DNA of 8,381 nt from Maribacter sp. (GCA_018679695.1 JAHHKH010000332.1:1-8381), one strand, 5' to 3'. Positions 1 through 6,955 are shown, numbered from the stretch's first letter. Translations and numbers: made by a program. Notes: a model not told the origin generated them from the letters alone.

Positions 1-206
1 CCTATTGGGCTAACTTCGCCAAGACCGGTAATCCTAATGGAAAGGGGCTTCCGAAATGGCCTGTTTACACCCTTGAAAAAAACGAGATTCTCGATATACA
101 ACCCGATGGTGCACCAGTAAGTAAACCAGACCCTAGAAAAGCACGATTGGATGTCATCGAAAAGGCTTTCAAATTAAGGTATCAACTACAGTCAAGGGGT
201 ATTTGA
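1..206 (+). CDS. Type-B carboxylesterase family, C-terminal fragment
   Basis: This is the 3' end of a gene that begins left of the window. It is read in the frame starting at base 3 and stops with TGA at 204-206, giving about 67 visible residues. The opening residues YWANFAKTGNPNG, then LPKWPVYT, match the conserved C-terminal stretch of carboxylesterase type B (alpha/beta-hydrolase) proteins, where a W-x-N-F-A-x-T-G-x-P-N element precedes a P-x-W-P-x-Y element. Family members hydrolyse carboxylic esters and many are secreted, but the catalytic Ser-Glu-His residues and any signal peptide lie outside the window, so activity and location cannot be judged. The flavodoxin gene starts only 26 bp downstream on the same strand, suggesting co-transcription. 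The family call is firm; the substrate is unknown. Confidence 0.85.
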   Translation, partial: YWANFAKTGNPNGKGLPKWPVYTLEKNEILDIQPDGAPVSKPDPRKARLDVIEKAFKLRYQLQSRGI

Positions 207-210
207 CAAG

Positions 211-218
211 TAATTTTG
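211..218 (+). promoter_or_regulatory. Possible Bacteroidota -7 promoter box before the flavodoxin gene
   Basis: TAATTTTG matches the Bacteroidota -7 consensus TAnnTTTG exactly and ends 14 bases before the flavodoxin ATG. There is no TTTG at the expected -33 spacing (about 19-21 bases upstream); the only nearby TTTG (202-205) is too close. The leader would be very short. The flavodoxin gene may have its own weak promoter or simply be read through from the esterase gene. Confidence 0.22.
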
Positions 219-232
219 AATAACAAAGTCCT

Positions 233-832
233 ATGCATAAAATTATTCTTTTTCTGTTCGTATCTTCATGTTTGCACATGCATTCCGCGCAAGCATCGCA
301 GGTGTCTGGAGAGAGGACTTTAATTGTCTATCTATCCCGAACAAACAATACGAAGACCATCGCCGAAATCATACATCAAGAAGTCGGTGGCGATTTGGTG
401 GCCCTGGAATTGGAAAACCCCTATCCTGAAAAATATAAGACCATTGTAAAACTGGTGGCAGAAGAAAACGAATCTGGGTTTTTACCTGCCTTAAAAACTA
501 AAGTTGACATGGACAAATACGATATCATTTTCCTGGGATTTCCAACGTGGGGCATGCAACTTCCCCCACCCATGAAAAGTTTCTTAGCTGAAAATGACTT
601 GTCGGGAAAGACTGTTATCCCCTTTAACACCCATGGGGGTTATGGTTTGGGCAATAGCTTTAAAAAGGTCAAGGAACTTTGTCCTGAGAGTACTGTTCTT
701 AAAGGGTTTTCCATAAAAGGAGGCAGTGAAAGGGACGGAATTTTTCTGGCCATTAAAGGTAAAAGAAGAAAGGACGCCAAGTTGCAGGTAAAATCATGGT
801 TAAATGAACTCAAAATAAGTACCCCAAAATAA
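233..832 (+). CDS. Exported flavodoxin-family protein
   Basis: This 199-residue protein has a flavodoxin fold signature after an export signal. Residues 29-45 hold TLIVYLSRTNNTKTIAE: a beta strand followed by the S/T-rich FMN phosphate-binding loop (S35, T37, N38, N39, T40). Two further cofactor-loop regions follow at about 101-112 (LGFPTWGMQLPP) and 130-142 (PFNTHGGYGLGNS). The overall pattern fits the Flavodoxin_4-type group. The N-terminus is a short hydrophobic segment (IILFLFV) ending either at AQA-SQ (signal peptidase I, after residue 21) or at a lipobox-like VSSC (Cys13); I cannot decide between a soluble periplasmic protein and a lipoprotein. Flavodoxins carry one or two electrons on FMN. 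The gene sits 26 bp after the esterase gene and 99 bp before the molybdenum hydroxylase genes, so a redox link is plausible but inferred. Confidence 0.85.
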   Translation: MHKIILFLFVSSCLHMHSAQASQVSGERTLIVYLSRTNNTKTIAEIIHQEVGGDLVALELENPYPEKYKTIVKLVAEENESGFLPALKTKVDMDKYDIIFLGFPTWGMQLPPPMKSFLAENDLSGKTVIPFNTHGGYGLGNSFKKVKELCPESTVLKGFSIKGGSERDGIFLAIKGKRRKDAKLQVKSWLNELKISTPK

Positions 833-890
833 AAGGAATGCCAAACTTTAACACATATAAATCCTTGTATCTGAATTTTACATTCCTTTT
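831..890 (+). terminator. Long-loop inverted repeat, possible terminator after the flavodoxin gene
   Basis: AAAAGGAATG at 831-840 and CATTCCTTTT at 881-890 form a perfect 10-bp inverted repeat separated by 40 bases. The left arm overlaps the flavodoxin stop codon and the right arm ends in a T5 run. The run of U after a stem suggests transcription termination, but the 40-base loop is long for an intrinsic terminator. A regulatory role in the leader of the molybdenum hydroxylase genes is the alternative. Confidence 0.4.
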
Positions 891-931
891 TGATCAAAAA
901 ATTTCATAATTTCAAACAAATCACTTGAATC

Positions 932-1396
932 ATGGCTACATTTAAATTAAATATCAACGGAGAAACAAAAGAAGTTGACGTAGATCCCAATACACCCATG
1001 CTATGGGTGCTGCGTGACCACCTAAATCTGGTCGGAACAAAATATGGCTGTGGAATCGCACAATGTGGTTCTTGCGCCATTCATTTAGGTGGGATAGCGG
1101 TTAGGGCGTGTGTGCTTACCGTATCTGCCGTGGGCAATCAAGAAATCACTACGATTGAGGGACTTTCTGAAAACGCGGACCACCCCGTTCAAAAGGCTTG
1201 GCTTGAGGTCGATGTACCGCAATGCGGGTATTGTCAACCTGGTCAAATTATGACCGCAGCAGCCCTGTTGGATAACAATCCCAATCCTTCCGATTCGGAG
1301 ATCGAGATGGCCATGAACGGCAACATCTGCCGATGTGGGACATATACCAGAATAAAAAAAGCCGTTCAACTAGCTGCTGAAAGCACCAATTCTTAA
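932..1396 (+). CDS. (2Fe-2S)-binding small subunit of molybdenum hydroxylase (IorA-like)
   Basis: This 154-residue protein is the iron-sulfur electron-transfer subunit of a xanthine oxidase-family molybdenum hydroxylase. An N-terminal plant-type ferredoxin domain (about 1-75) carries the first cluster's cysteines in GCGIAQCGSC (C40, C45, C48) plus C60. A C-terminal helical domain carries the second cluster's cysteines in CGYCQPGQ (C98, C101) and CRCGTY (C133, C135). Q102 and its neighbours form the conserved CxQPGQ element that touches the pterin cofactor. Length and motif order match IorA-type subunits that pair with a separate large subunit and lack a fused FAD domain. It passes electrons from the molybdenum centre to an external acceptor. 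It has no signal peptide and so probably crosses the membrane bound to the next gene's product, which has one. The next gene follows after 10 bp. Other subfamily names (aldehyde or nicotinate oxidase small subunit) are possible. Confidence 0.93.
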   Translation: MATFKLNINGETKEVDVDPNTPMLWVLRDHLNLVGTKYGCGIAQCGSCAIHLGGIAVRACVLTVSAVGNQEITTIEGLSENADHPVQKAWLEVDVPQCGYCQPGQIMTAAALLDNNPNPSDSEIEMAMNGNICRCGTYTRIKKAVQLAAESTNS

Positions 1397-1406
1397 AGCA
1401 AAATCA

Positions 1407-3665
1407 ATGACACTCATAAAAACAAAAATCGGACGTCGCGCCTTTATCAAGAACACCAGTTTGGCCAGTGGCGGACTTGTTCTCGGCTTTAATATCTTCA
1501 ATGCCTGTAAACCTGAAAAAGCCGAAGAAATGGCGACTGTTGAAATGCCGAAAGAATGGTTCGAGATAAACGCCTACCTGAAAATTGGAGACAATGGCTT
1601 GGTAACCATATATACCCCAAATCCTGAATTCGGACAAAATATCAGAACCTCCATGCCCATGTTGATCGCAGAGGAATTGGATGTGGATTGGAAAAACGTA
1701 ATCGTTGCACAAGCTCCCTATCACCCAGAAAAATATGGCTTCCAGTTCACCGGTGGTAGTCAGGGAATTAGAAGAAGATGGGAACCCCTTCGCATGGCAG
1801 GTGCAACGGCCCGAGAGATGCTGCGGGAAGCGGCGGCCCAATCTTGGCAAGTAGCCCTGGAAGAAATCACAGCCAAAGGAGGTCTACTACAACATGAAGC
1901 AAGTAAGCAATCCGCGGGTTATGGGGAAATGGCTTCAATAGCTTCACAGTTGCCCATACCTGAAGAGGTGAAATTAAAAGAAGTAAAGGACTTTACTATT
2001 ATTGGTGAGTCGAGAAAAAATGTAGATGCCAAAGGAATTGTCACAGGCCAATCCATGTTCGGATCCGACTATCAAAAAGAGGGTATGCTAATCGCGATGA
2101 TCGAACATCCTCCCGCTTTCGGTATGACCTTGGAATCCGTTGACGGTACAGCCGCTAAAGCCATGCCTGGCATCAAGGATGTTGTAAGGATCAAAAGTTT
2201 TAAGGATGGATTTGAAAAAGGCGGGTTCGATACCAATGCCTTTCCCGAATTGGTGGCAATAGTCGGCAACTCCACATGGGAAGTGATGCAGGCCAAAAAA
2301 CAATTAAAAGTGGAATGGAAGCCCATTACTGCCTATACCGAAACCATCAATGGATTTAGAGGAAAAGAGACAATAAATATTCCGGCTGGTTTCGAATCCA
2401 CAGATTGGCATATGGCCAAAATTGAAGAATTGGCCGCTAAAGAAGGAAAGCTGGTTCGTAAAGATGGAAATCCTGAGGCAGCTTTCAAGAAAGCCACCAA
2501 AATTATAGAAAGAAGTTATTCAGCACCTTACCTTGCGCATAATTCCATGGAGCCGTTGAACGCTTTTGCCCATGTCGTTGGCAATAAAGTGAAGATTGCT
2601 GCGCCAATTCAGATACCATCCTTGATTGTTCCTACAATTGCTGCCAGCCTGGGAATTCCCGCTGAGAATATTGAAATGGAAATCCCACGTATGGGAGGTG
2701 GATTTGGTCGTAAGGCCTATGCACATTATGTGGTTGAAGCGGCCTTAATATCACAAAAAGTCCAGGCACCGGTAAAGTTGATCTATACCCGAGAGGATGA
2801 TATGACCAATGGAATTTATCGCCCTACCTATCATGCGACCTACCGTGCAGCCTTGGATGAAAACAACAATTTGACGGCCTTACATGTGAAAGCAGGTGGT
2901 ATTCCTGAAAGTCCGTTGTTCGCCGATCGTTTTCCGGCCGGGGCCATTGCAAATTATATGGCAGAGGAATGGGCCGTTGACAGCAATATTACCATAGGGG
3001 CATTCCGCGCACCTCGCTCCAATTTCATGGCCGGGGCGGAACAAGCATTCTTGGATGAATTGGCAGAAACAATGGGCAAGGACCCCATCGAGTTCCGATT
3101 GGAACTTCTAAAGCAAGCGAAGGAAGACCCCGTGGGAGAACGGAATGATTATGATGCCGAACGTTACGCGGGAGTTTTGGAATTGCTTCGAGAAAAAGCA
3201 GTTTGGGGAACGAAAAAAGCCAATGTCCATAGGGGTGTATCGGCCTATTTTTGTCATAATTCATACGCTGCCCATGTTTTGGATATGACCATGGAGAACG
3301 GTACGCCCGTCGTACAAAACGTATGCTGTGCCATTGATTGCGGAATAGTGGTAAACCCGGATGCAGCTAAAAACATGGCAGAGGGTGCCATAATCGATGG
3401 CATTGGCAATGCCTTATATGGGGAATTGACCTTTAAGGATGGTGTGCCCCAAAAGAAGAATTTTGACCAATATCAAATGATTCGAATGGCAGATGCTCCC
3501 AAAGGAATAGATGTGCATTTTGTGCAAAACGAAATAGCCCCGACCGGTATGGGAGAACCACCCTTTCCACCTATTTTCGGTGCGTTGGCCAACGCCTTAT
3601 ATAATGCCACTGGAAAGCGACATTATGAACAGCCATTTGCCGTTGAGAGGAGGATTGTTGGGTAG
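1407..3665 (+). CDS. Molybdopterin-binding large subunit of xanthine dehydrogenase family (IorB-like)
   Basis: This 752-residue protein is the catalytic subunit that hydroxylates a substrate, often an N-heterocycle or aldehyde, using water as oxygen source. The N-terminus has a twin-arginine signal: G9-R10-R11-A-F-I-K15, then the hydrophobic stretch SLASGGLVLGF, ending near Cys34 (FNAC), which might also be lipidated. Cofactor-binding motifs follow in order: GGGFGRKAY (430-438), GAFRAPRSN (531-539), and MGEPPFPPIFGALANA near the C-terminus, where E717 matches the family's catalytic glutamate. Length and the single-chain architecture fit the isoquinoline 1-oxidoreductase beta-subunit group, which has two tandem large-subunit-like parts. 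It is expressed with the [2Fe-2S] subunit 10 bp upstream and is likely exported with it in folded form. A XdhC-type maturation gene often accompanies such pairs but is not seen here; the mobile element begins right after this gene. The substrate is not predictable. Confidence 0.93.
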   Translation: MTLIKTKIGRRAFIKNTSLASGGLVLGFNIFNACKPEKAEEMATVEMPKEWFEINAYLKIGDNGLVTIYTPNPEFGQNIRTSMPMLIAEELDVDWKNVIVAQAPYHPEKYGFQFTGGSQGIRRRWEPLRMAGATAREMLREAAAQSWQVALEEITAKGGLLQHEASKQSAGYGEMASIASQLPIPEEVKLKEVKDFTIIGESRKNVDAKGIVTGQSMFGSDYQKEGMLIAMIEHPPAFGMTLESVDGTAAKAMPGIKDVVRIKSFKDGFEKGGFDTNAFPELVAIVGNSTWEVMQAKKQLKVEWKPITAYTETINGFRGKETINIPAGFESTDWHMAKIEELAAKEGKLVRKDGNPEAAFKKATKIIERSYSAPYLAHNSMEPLNAFAHVVGNKVKIAAPIQIPSLIVPTIAASLGIPAENIEMEIPRMGGGFGRKAYAHYVVEAALISQKVQAPVKLIYTREDDMTNGIYRPTYHATYRAALDENNNLTALHVKAGGIPESPLFADRFPAGAIANYMAEEWAVDSNITIGAFRAPRSNFMAGAEQAFLDELAETMGKDPIEFRLELLKQAKEDPVGERNDYDAERYAGVLELLREKAVWGTKKANVHRGVSAYFCHNSYAAHVLDMTMENGTPVVQNVCCAIDCGIVVNPDAAKNMAEGAIIDGIGNALYGELTFKDGVPQKKNFDQYQMIRMADAPKGIDVHFVQNEIAPTGMGEPPFPPIFGALANALYNATGKRHYEQPFAVERRIVG

Positions 3666-3781
3666 TTTTTTATTCAAACTGAAAACAAGTATTTGTTTTG
3701 GATTGGCTATCCTTCGAATTGTATTGTTTTATAAAATCAATGATTTTCAGAACTATGAATAAATATCAAATTTTTTTAGGA
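3666..3781. other. Short AT-rich gap and probable left edge of a mobile element
   Basis: These 116 bases separate the plus-strand large-subunit gene from the minus-strand relaxase gene, so both transcripts converge here. The gap holds two AT-rich inverted repeats: AAAACAA/TTGTTTT (3682-3688 and 3693-3699) and AAAATCA/TGATTTT (3733-3739 and 3741-3747). Neither is followed by a clear T-run in either direction, so they are weak terminator candidates. Because a metabolic operon abuts a mobilization module here, one end of the integrated element (an att site) should lie in or near this gap. I cannot see the partner copy of the att repeat in the window. Confidence 0.4.
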
Positions 3782-6085
3782 TTACAATGTAATTCCTTTA
3801 CTCTTCTTAAATTTTGAGTAGTCGGTCAGCTCATCCTTGAAGCCATTGAATGGTTCCTCTTCTTTATAGCTACTGCCTCCCAACAGGGTGCCAAGGGCAT
3901 AAACGCCTTTTCTTAACGCGCGGTTTTGTCGGAAATTTGTCGCCCGTACCGTTACCTCGTTCAGACTTTTACGAAGCCCATTGTCCATATGGTGCTGCAA
4001 AATTTCACGGTGCAGGTTCGGATACACTTTTTCAGCGGTTAGCATAAAAGCTACTTTGTCATATAGCCCCCTTTCCATCAAATGTCCCGCCCATAGATTT
4101 TTCAGATTGTCCCTTTTTTGTCCGACCAAGTTTTGAAGAATGATGTGTTGTTGTTTTAGAATCGTTGTCAAATCAGGGATTGAATTCAAATACTGACCCG
4201 TCCGTTTTGGCAACGGGCAACTTGTTTTGTTGTCCGTATAAATTGATTTGACTTCGAACCCTTTTTCTCCTGTTACAAAGTAGAACCCCTTGGCATTGAA
4301 AAGGGCGATATAGTCTTTCGGGGATTTTTCAAAAGGTACGTGCATCCGTTCCACATTTTTTACATAAGAACCCAAGGCGACTCTTTCATACTGCTTTTTG
4401 TAATCGGGGTTCATTAGTTCATAGAGCTTAGGGAATATTACAGGCAGGAATATAGTAGATGCCGTCAGCTTGGGGCTATTTTCAGAAGATTGTTCCGTCA
4501 ACATTTCTAGCATCAAATGGTTTTGACGGACAAATCCCGTGGACACATAGTTCTCCATGTTCTCGGGATAAGGTAGATTACCCAATTTCAAGGGTACGGT
4601 ATGCTTGTTTGATTGGGTAAAGGACAATTGATTGTCACTATACTTCACACCCAAAGCTTGGAACAAAAGTAGGATACTTCCCTGTTCCGTGCCGACATTG
4701 AAAATACCTTTCTCCAATACCTTGCCTATGAGCTTGAACTTTTTCTCCAAGGTTTCCTTTTCCTTTTTGGTTTCCAGTTTGTACAATCTTTCCCTGACAA
4801 TGGGAAAGGTCTTTTCCACCGATTTCCTGAACTCCGCCTTTTGATTCCGTGAAACATAATGTTCCAAGAATTGATGCCTTCCCGAGGCCAGCAAGTTCGG
4901 AACGATATCCTTGTACTTCATATTCCTGATATGTTCCGATAGCAACCCGTTCTGCTTCGGGGAGTTCAGATAAGATTTCATCAATGCCTCTTTTATTGTT
5001 TTTTGGACTTCCAATTTGAACTGCTTGCTCTCGGTGTCAATTTGTGTGAAGACATCGCCTTTACCAAAAATTTCCAAACAGTTCTGCATCCGTATATTTT
5101 TGCTAAGTTCCCATGCCTTGAACACATATCGTGATCTATCGAAGATGGTATATCCCTCTATAACATCCTCCTTTATGTCCAGTTTGATGTCTATGTCCTG
5201 ATATTCCTTTAGCACGTCTTCGAGATTATGCGGACTGATGGTCTGGAATAGGTCGTAAGTGGTCTCTATTTGCTTCAAGAGGCGTTTCCGGTACATTGGC
5301 AACAGCTTAGATTTTGAATGGATATCGAATACCTTTTGAAGTTTCGGGCCGCTCAACCCTCTATGCACTTCGGAGCCATTAATAAATCGGGTTTTATATC
5401 CATTTTGGTTATTTAGGCCATAGGCGACCCCTATCCTTCCCGTTTTGTTCTTTGTGGTTCTTATTTCTATATGATAAGGTTTTACCAACCGTGCAAGCTC
5501 ATCAAAACTGCGCACCTTGTATTTTTGGTTAATGCTGTTCAGGACATCCTGTAGATAGTACTTCGTTCCCTTTTCCGCTTCCATTCCGAACTGTTTTTCC
5601 GGTAATCGGTATATCGGTAGTTGGCTTTTCTGTTTTTTGGTCGGTGCAGGTGTAAGTCCGTACTTTTTTTCGAGGTGTTGCCGTATCGCCATACTCCTTT
5701 TATGGCTATTGAAGATTCCGAGTACTTTTCCGTCTTCCTTTACTGTAGTGGTTATAATATGAACATGTTCGTGCTTGGTATCGTTGTGGCGCACCACTAC
5801 ATAGGGTTGATTTCCAAAGCCCATATTTTCCATATACTCCTCGGAGATTTTATAGAAAGCCCTATCGTCCAAATGTTCGCCATGGGGAAGGTTCAAACTT
5901 ATATGGGCATACCGGTTCTTGGTGGCGTTGCGCTGTCCCTGAAAATACAGCACACTCCCGAAGAATTTTGGCGATATGTTTTGTGAAAATGTATTGCCAT
6001 AGCCGAGAATTTGCATACCTTCCTTTCCGAAGACATAGTTCAATGTTCCGGTACAGGTTTGGCCGTAAATGATCTTTGCTATCAT
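3782..6085 (-). CDS. MobA-type relaxase / mobilization nuclease
   Basis: This 767-residue protein nicks the origin of transfer and pilots the strand during conjugation. The N-terminal relaxase domain (about 1-200) shows GTLNYVFGKEG with Y17 as the likely nicking tyrosine, the region SLNLPHGEHLDD (63-74), and the metal-binding three-histidine motif HEHVHI (H105, H107, H109) preceded by VVVRHNDTK. The pattern fits Pfam relaxase PF03432 as found in Bacteroidota mobilizable elements. The remaining ~560 residues match no domain I recognise. They are mostly charged and helical in appearance and probably include relaxosome- or coupling-protein contacts. The ATG overlaps the stop of the upstream MobC-like gene by 4 bp (ATGA), indicating translational coupling. 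No frameshift is visible. It is the last gene of the minus-strand run before the chromosomal operon. Confidence 0.92.
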   Translation of the reverse strand: MIAKIIYGQTCTGTLNYVFGKEGMQILGYGNTFSQNISPKFFGSVLYFQGQRNATKNRYAHISLNLPHGEHLDDRAFYKISEEYMENMGFGNQPYVVVRHNDTKHEHVHIITTTVKEDGKVLGIFNSHKRSMAIRQHLEKKYGLTPAPTKKQKSQLPIYRLPEKQFGMEAEKGTKYYLQDVLNSINQKYKVRSFDELARLVKPYHIEIRTTKNKTGRIGVAYGLNNQNGYKTRFINGSEVHRGLSGPKLQKVFDIHSKSKLLPMYRKRLLKQIETTYDLFQTISPHNLEDVLKEYQDIDIKLDIKEDVIEGYTIFDRSRYVFKAWELSKNIRMQNCLEIFGKGDVFTQIDTESKQFKLEVQKTIKEALMKSYLNSPKQNGLLSEHIRNMKYKDIVPNLLASGRHQFLEHYVSRNQKAEFRKSVEKTFPIVRERLYKLETKKEKETLEKKFKLIGKVLEKGIFNVGTEQGSILLLFQALGVKYSDNQLSFTQSNKHTVPLKLGNLPYPENMENYVSTGFVRQNHLMLEMLTEQSSENSPKLTASTIFLPVIFPKLYELMNPDYKKQYERVALGSYVKNVERMHVPFEKSPKDYIALFNAKGFYFVTGEKGFEVKSIYTDNKTSCPLPKRTGQYLNSIPDLTTILKQQHIILQNLVGQKRDNLKNLWAGHLMERGLYDKVAFMLTAEKVYPNLHREILQHHMDNGLRKSLNEVTVRATNFRQNRALRKGVYALGTLLGGSSYKEEEPFNGFKDELTDYSKFKKSKGITL

Positions 6086-6468
6086 GCTGGTTTTTCTTCC
6101 ATCGTAATTTTCAAAAGTGCGTAAAGCAATTCGTTCGTCTTTTGTATCTCGTTTTGTAAACTACTGTTCGGACTCCTCAGATTTTTATGGTGCGCAATCT
6201 TTACAAGTTGGTTGATGTTGTTTCCGATTTTGTTGATATGGTAGGCAAGGTTTGAGATGTCGGGGAGCCTATCTTTTTCTTCGGCCTCTTGCCGCAAAAC
6301 CAGTCTCCTTAGCAACGGACTTATCGTTCCTCTTTGTTCTATATCCAAGTTATAGGATTCGCAGATCTTTCTCAGTTTTTGATATTCCATATCGTTGAAC
6401 CGCAGCATTACGTTATGGTATCGCTTCTTGTTTCCCAATCGTTTTCGACCTCTTTTCCGTTGTTCCAT
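6082..6468 (-). CDS. MobC-like relaxosome accessory protein
   Basis: This 128-residue basic protein probably binds the origin of transfer and helps the relaxase nick it. The first ~20 residues are very rich in Lys/Arg (RKRGRKRLGNKKRY). A segment beginning VMLRFNDMEYQKL (20-32) looks like a ribbon-helix-helix type strand and helix. The diagnostic part is the later HINKIGNNINQLVKIAHH (about 87-104), which matches the IGNNxNQ core of the bacterial mobilisation protein MobC family (PF05713). Its stop overlaps the relaxase start by 4 bp. An inverted repeat (6511-6529) lies 43 bp upstream of its ATG, a natural position for an operator or for part of the origin of transfer. The preceding 550 bases are gene-free. 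Confidence 0.88.
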   Translation of the reverse strand: MEQRKRGRKRLGNKKRYHNVMLRFNDMEYQKLRKICESYNLDIEQRGTISPLLRRLVLRQEAEEKDRLPDISNLAYHINKIGNNINQLVKIAHHKNLRSPNSSLQNEIQKTNELLYALLKITMEEKPA

Positions 6469-6510
6469 TTTCGTTGTTTTTTAAGCTAAACACTTCGCCA
6501 GAAGTAGACA

Positions 6511-6529
6511 ATTCTAAGTAACTTAGAAT
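6511..6529. repeat. Perfect palindrome with 8-bp arms upstream of mobC
   Basis: ATTCTAAG (6511-6518) and CTTAGAAT (6522-6529) are exact inverse complements around a 3-base centre TAA. The site starts 43 bp upstream of the mobC ATG. Its size and symmetry suit a dimeric DNA-binding protein such as MobC (autoregulation) or a relaxosome site in the origin of transfer. No protein is shown to bind it. Confidence 0.6.
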
Positions 6530-6538
6530 GCACCTCGC

Positions 6539-6555
6539 TATCCGTTTCACGGATA
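6539..6555. repeat. Hairpin with 6-bp arms near the mobC palindrome
   Basis: TATCCG (6539-6544) and CGGATA (6550-6555) form a perfect stem with loop TTTCA. It lies 9 bp beyond the larger palindrome on the side away from mobC. Two adjacent stem structures next to a mob operon are typical of an origin of transfer, but the assignment is an inference. Confidence 0.45.
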
Positions 6556-6739
6556 AATATAAATAATCATATTTGATTTCAACTAACTTATAATCAGTTA
6601 TTTAACTCGTTATTTCATATAGAGCCATATCAATATAAATAGGTACAGGCATAAAAATAACATGGTCTAATATGGTGTTTAAAAAACGGGAAGAAATACG
6701 GAAGGATTAAAGTTTTTTGTGGGTAGGGAGAAGAAAGGT

Positions 6740-6760
6740 AAAGCGGTTTTTCGCCGCTTT
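6740..6760 (+). repeat. GC-rich hairpin followed by T-rich tract
   Basis: AAAGCGG (6740-6746) and CCGCTTT (6754-6760) form a perfect 7-bp stem with a 7-base loop, followed by TGCTTT. It resembles an intrinsic terminator on the plus strand, or on the minus strand one with a weak tail (TACCTTTCTT). No gene upstream on the plus strand needs a terminator. It may end an unseen small RNA or belong to the structured block that continues to 6878. Confidence 0.45.
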
Positions 6761-6808
6761 TGCTTTCGCGTGGCTCTGAGGGTGTCGTTTAAAACTGTAA
6801 CGGAGAGA

Positions 6809-6847
6809 CTTCCCAGGCGGACCGGCGAAGCGTGTCCGCTAGGGGAG
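6809..6847. repeat. Extended GC-rich stem-loop
   Basis: CTTCCC (6809-6814) pairs with GGGGAG (6842-6847, one G-T wobble). Inside it GCGGAC (6817-6822) pairs exactly with GTCCGC (6834-6839), with one A-A mismatch and one G-T wobble between the two helices and an 11-base loop. The 39-base element is the strongest secondary structure I see in the window. It could be part of a structured RNA or of the origin of transfer. Confidence 0.5.
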
Positions 6848-6854
6848 GATTGGA

Positions 6855-6878
6855 GTGGAAGGTTTGTGCGACTTCCGT
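6855..6878. repeat. Third hairpin of the GC-rich block
   Basis: GGAAG (6857-6861) pairs with CTTCC (6872-6876) around a 10-base loop, with two further G-T wobble pairs outward (6855-6856 with 6877-6878). It directly follows the larger 6809-6847 stem-loop, making a run of three hairpins from 6740. Confidence 0.35.
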
Positions 6879-6922
6879 ATGGGCTTGGGAATATAAATAG
6901 TAGAAGTTAAAATCAGTATTAC

Positions 6923-6955
6923 CTTGTTCGCTAAATTCTTTACTCGGTATCTTTG
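6923..6955 (+). promoter_or_regulatory. Candidate Bacteroidota promoter for the orphan plus-strand gene
   Basis: TATCTTTG at 6948-6955 matches the -7 consensus TAnnTTTG exactly. CTTG at 6923-6926 is a one-mismatch -33 element (TTTG) 21 bases upstream. Transcription would begin near 6960, leaving a leader of roughly 65 bases before the ATG at 7025. If right, it argues against the alternative TTG start at 6953, which lies inside the box. Confidence 0.4.

Larger units (their letters stand above)
6556..6899 (+). repeat. Three copies of AATATAAATA
   Basis: The 10-mer AATATAAATA occurs at 6556-6565, 6632-6641 and 6890-6899, all in the same orientation. The first two are 66 bp apart (end to start); the third lies beyond the GC-richer block. 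Low sequence complexity makes chance possible, but three exact copies in 344 bp suggest protein-binding sites or bent DNA in the transfer origin. Confidence 0.3.

Noticed and set aside
3733..3747. AAAATCA/TGATTTT palindrome as an intrinsic terminator
   Set aside because: The stem is AT-only apart from one pair and no T-run follows in either direction.
3580..3762. 60-codon plus-strand open frame overlapping the end of the large-subunit gene
   Set aside because: It begins inside the conserved C-terminus of the hydroxylase in another frame and its tail is AT-rich intergenic sequence.
3779..3796. Inverted repeat around the relaxase stop codon (TTACA/TGTAA)
   Set aside because: The arms are short and interrupted by a bulge, and the minus-strand sequence after it is A-rich, not T-rich, so it is not a convincing terminator.
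5621..5986. 121-codon plus-strand open frame opposite the relaxase start
   Set aside because: It is antisense to the conserved relaxase motifs, which fully explain the region.
6719..6910. 63-codon plus-strand open frame with a GTG start
   Set aside because: It spans the hairpin block, its composition (Arg/Gly-rich) follows from GC-rich structured DNA, and it has no recognisable domain or promoter placement.
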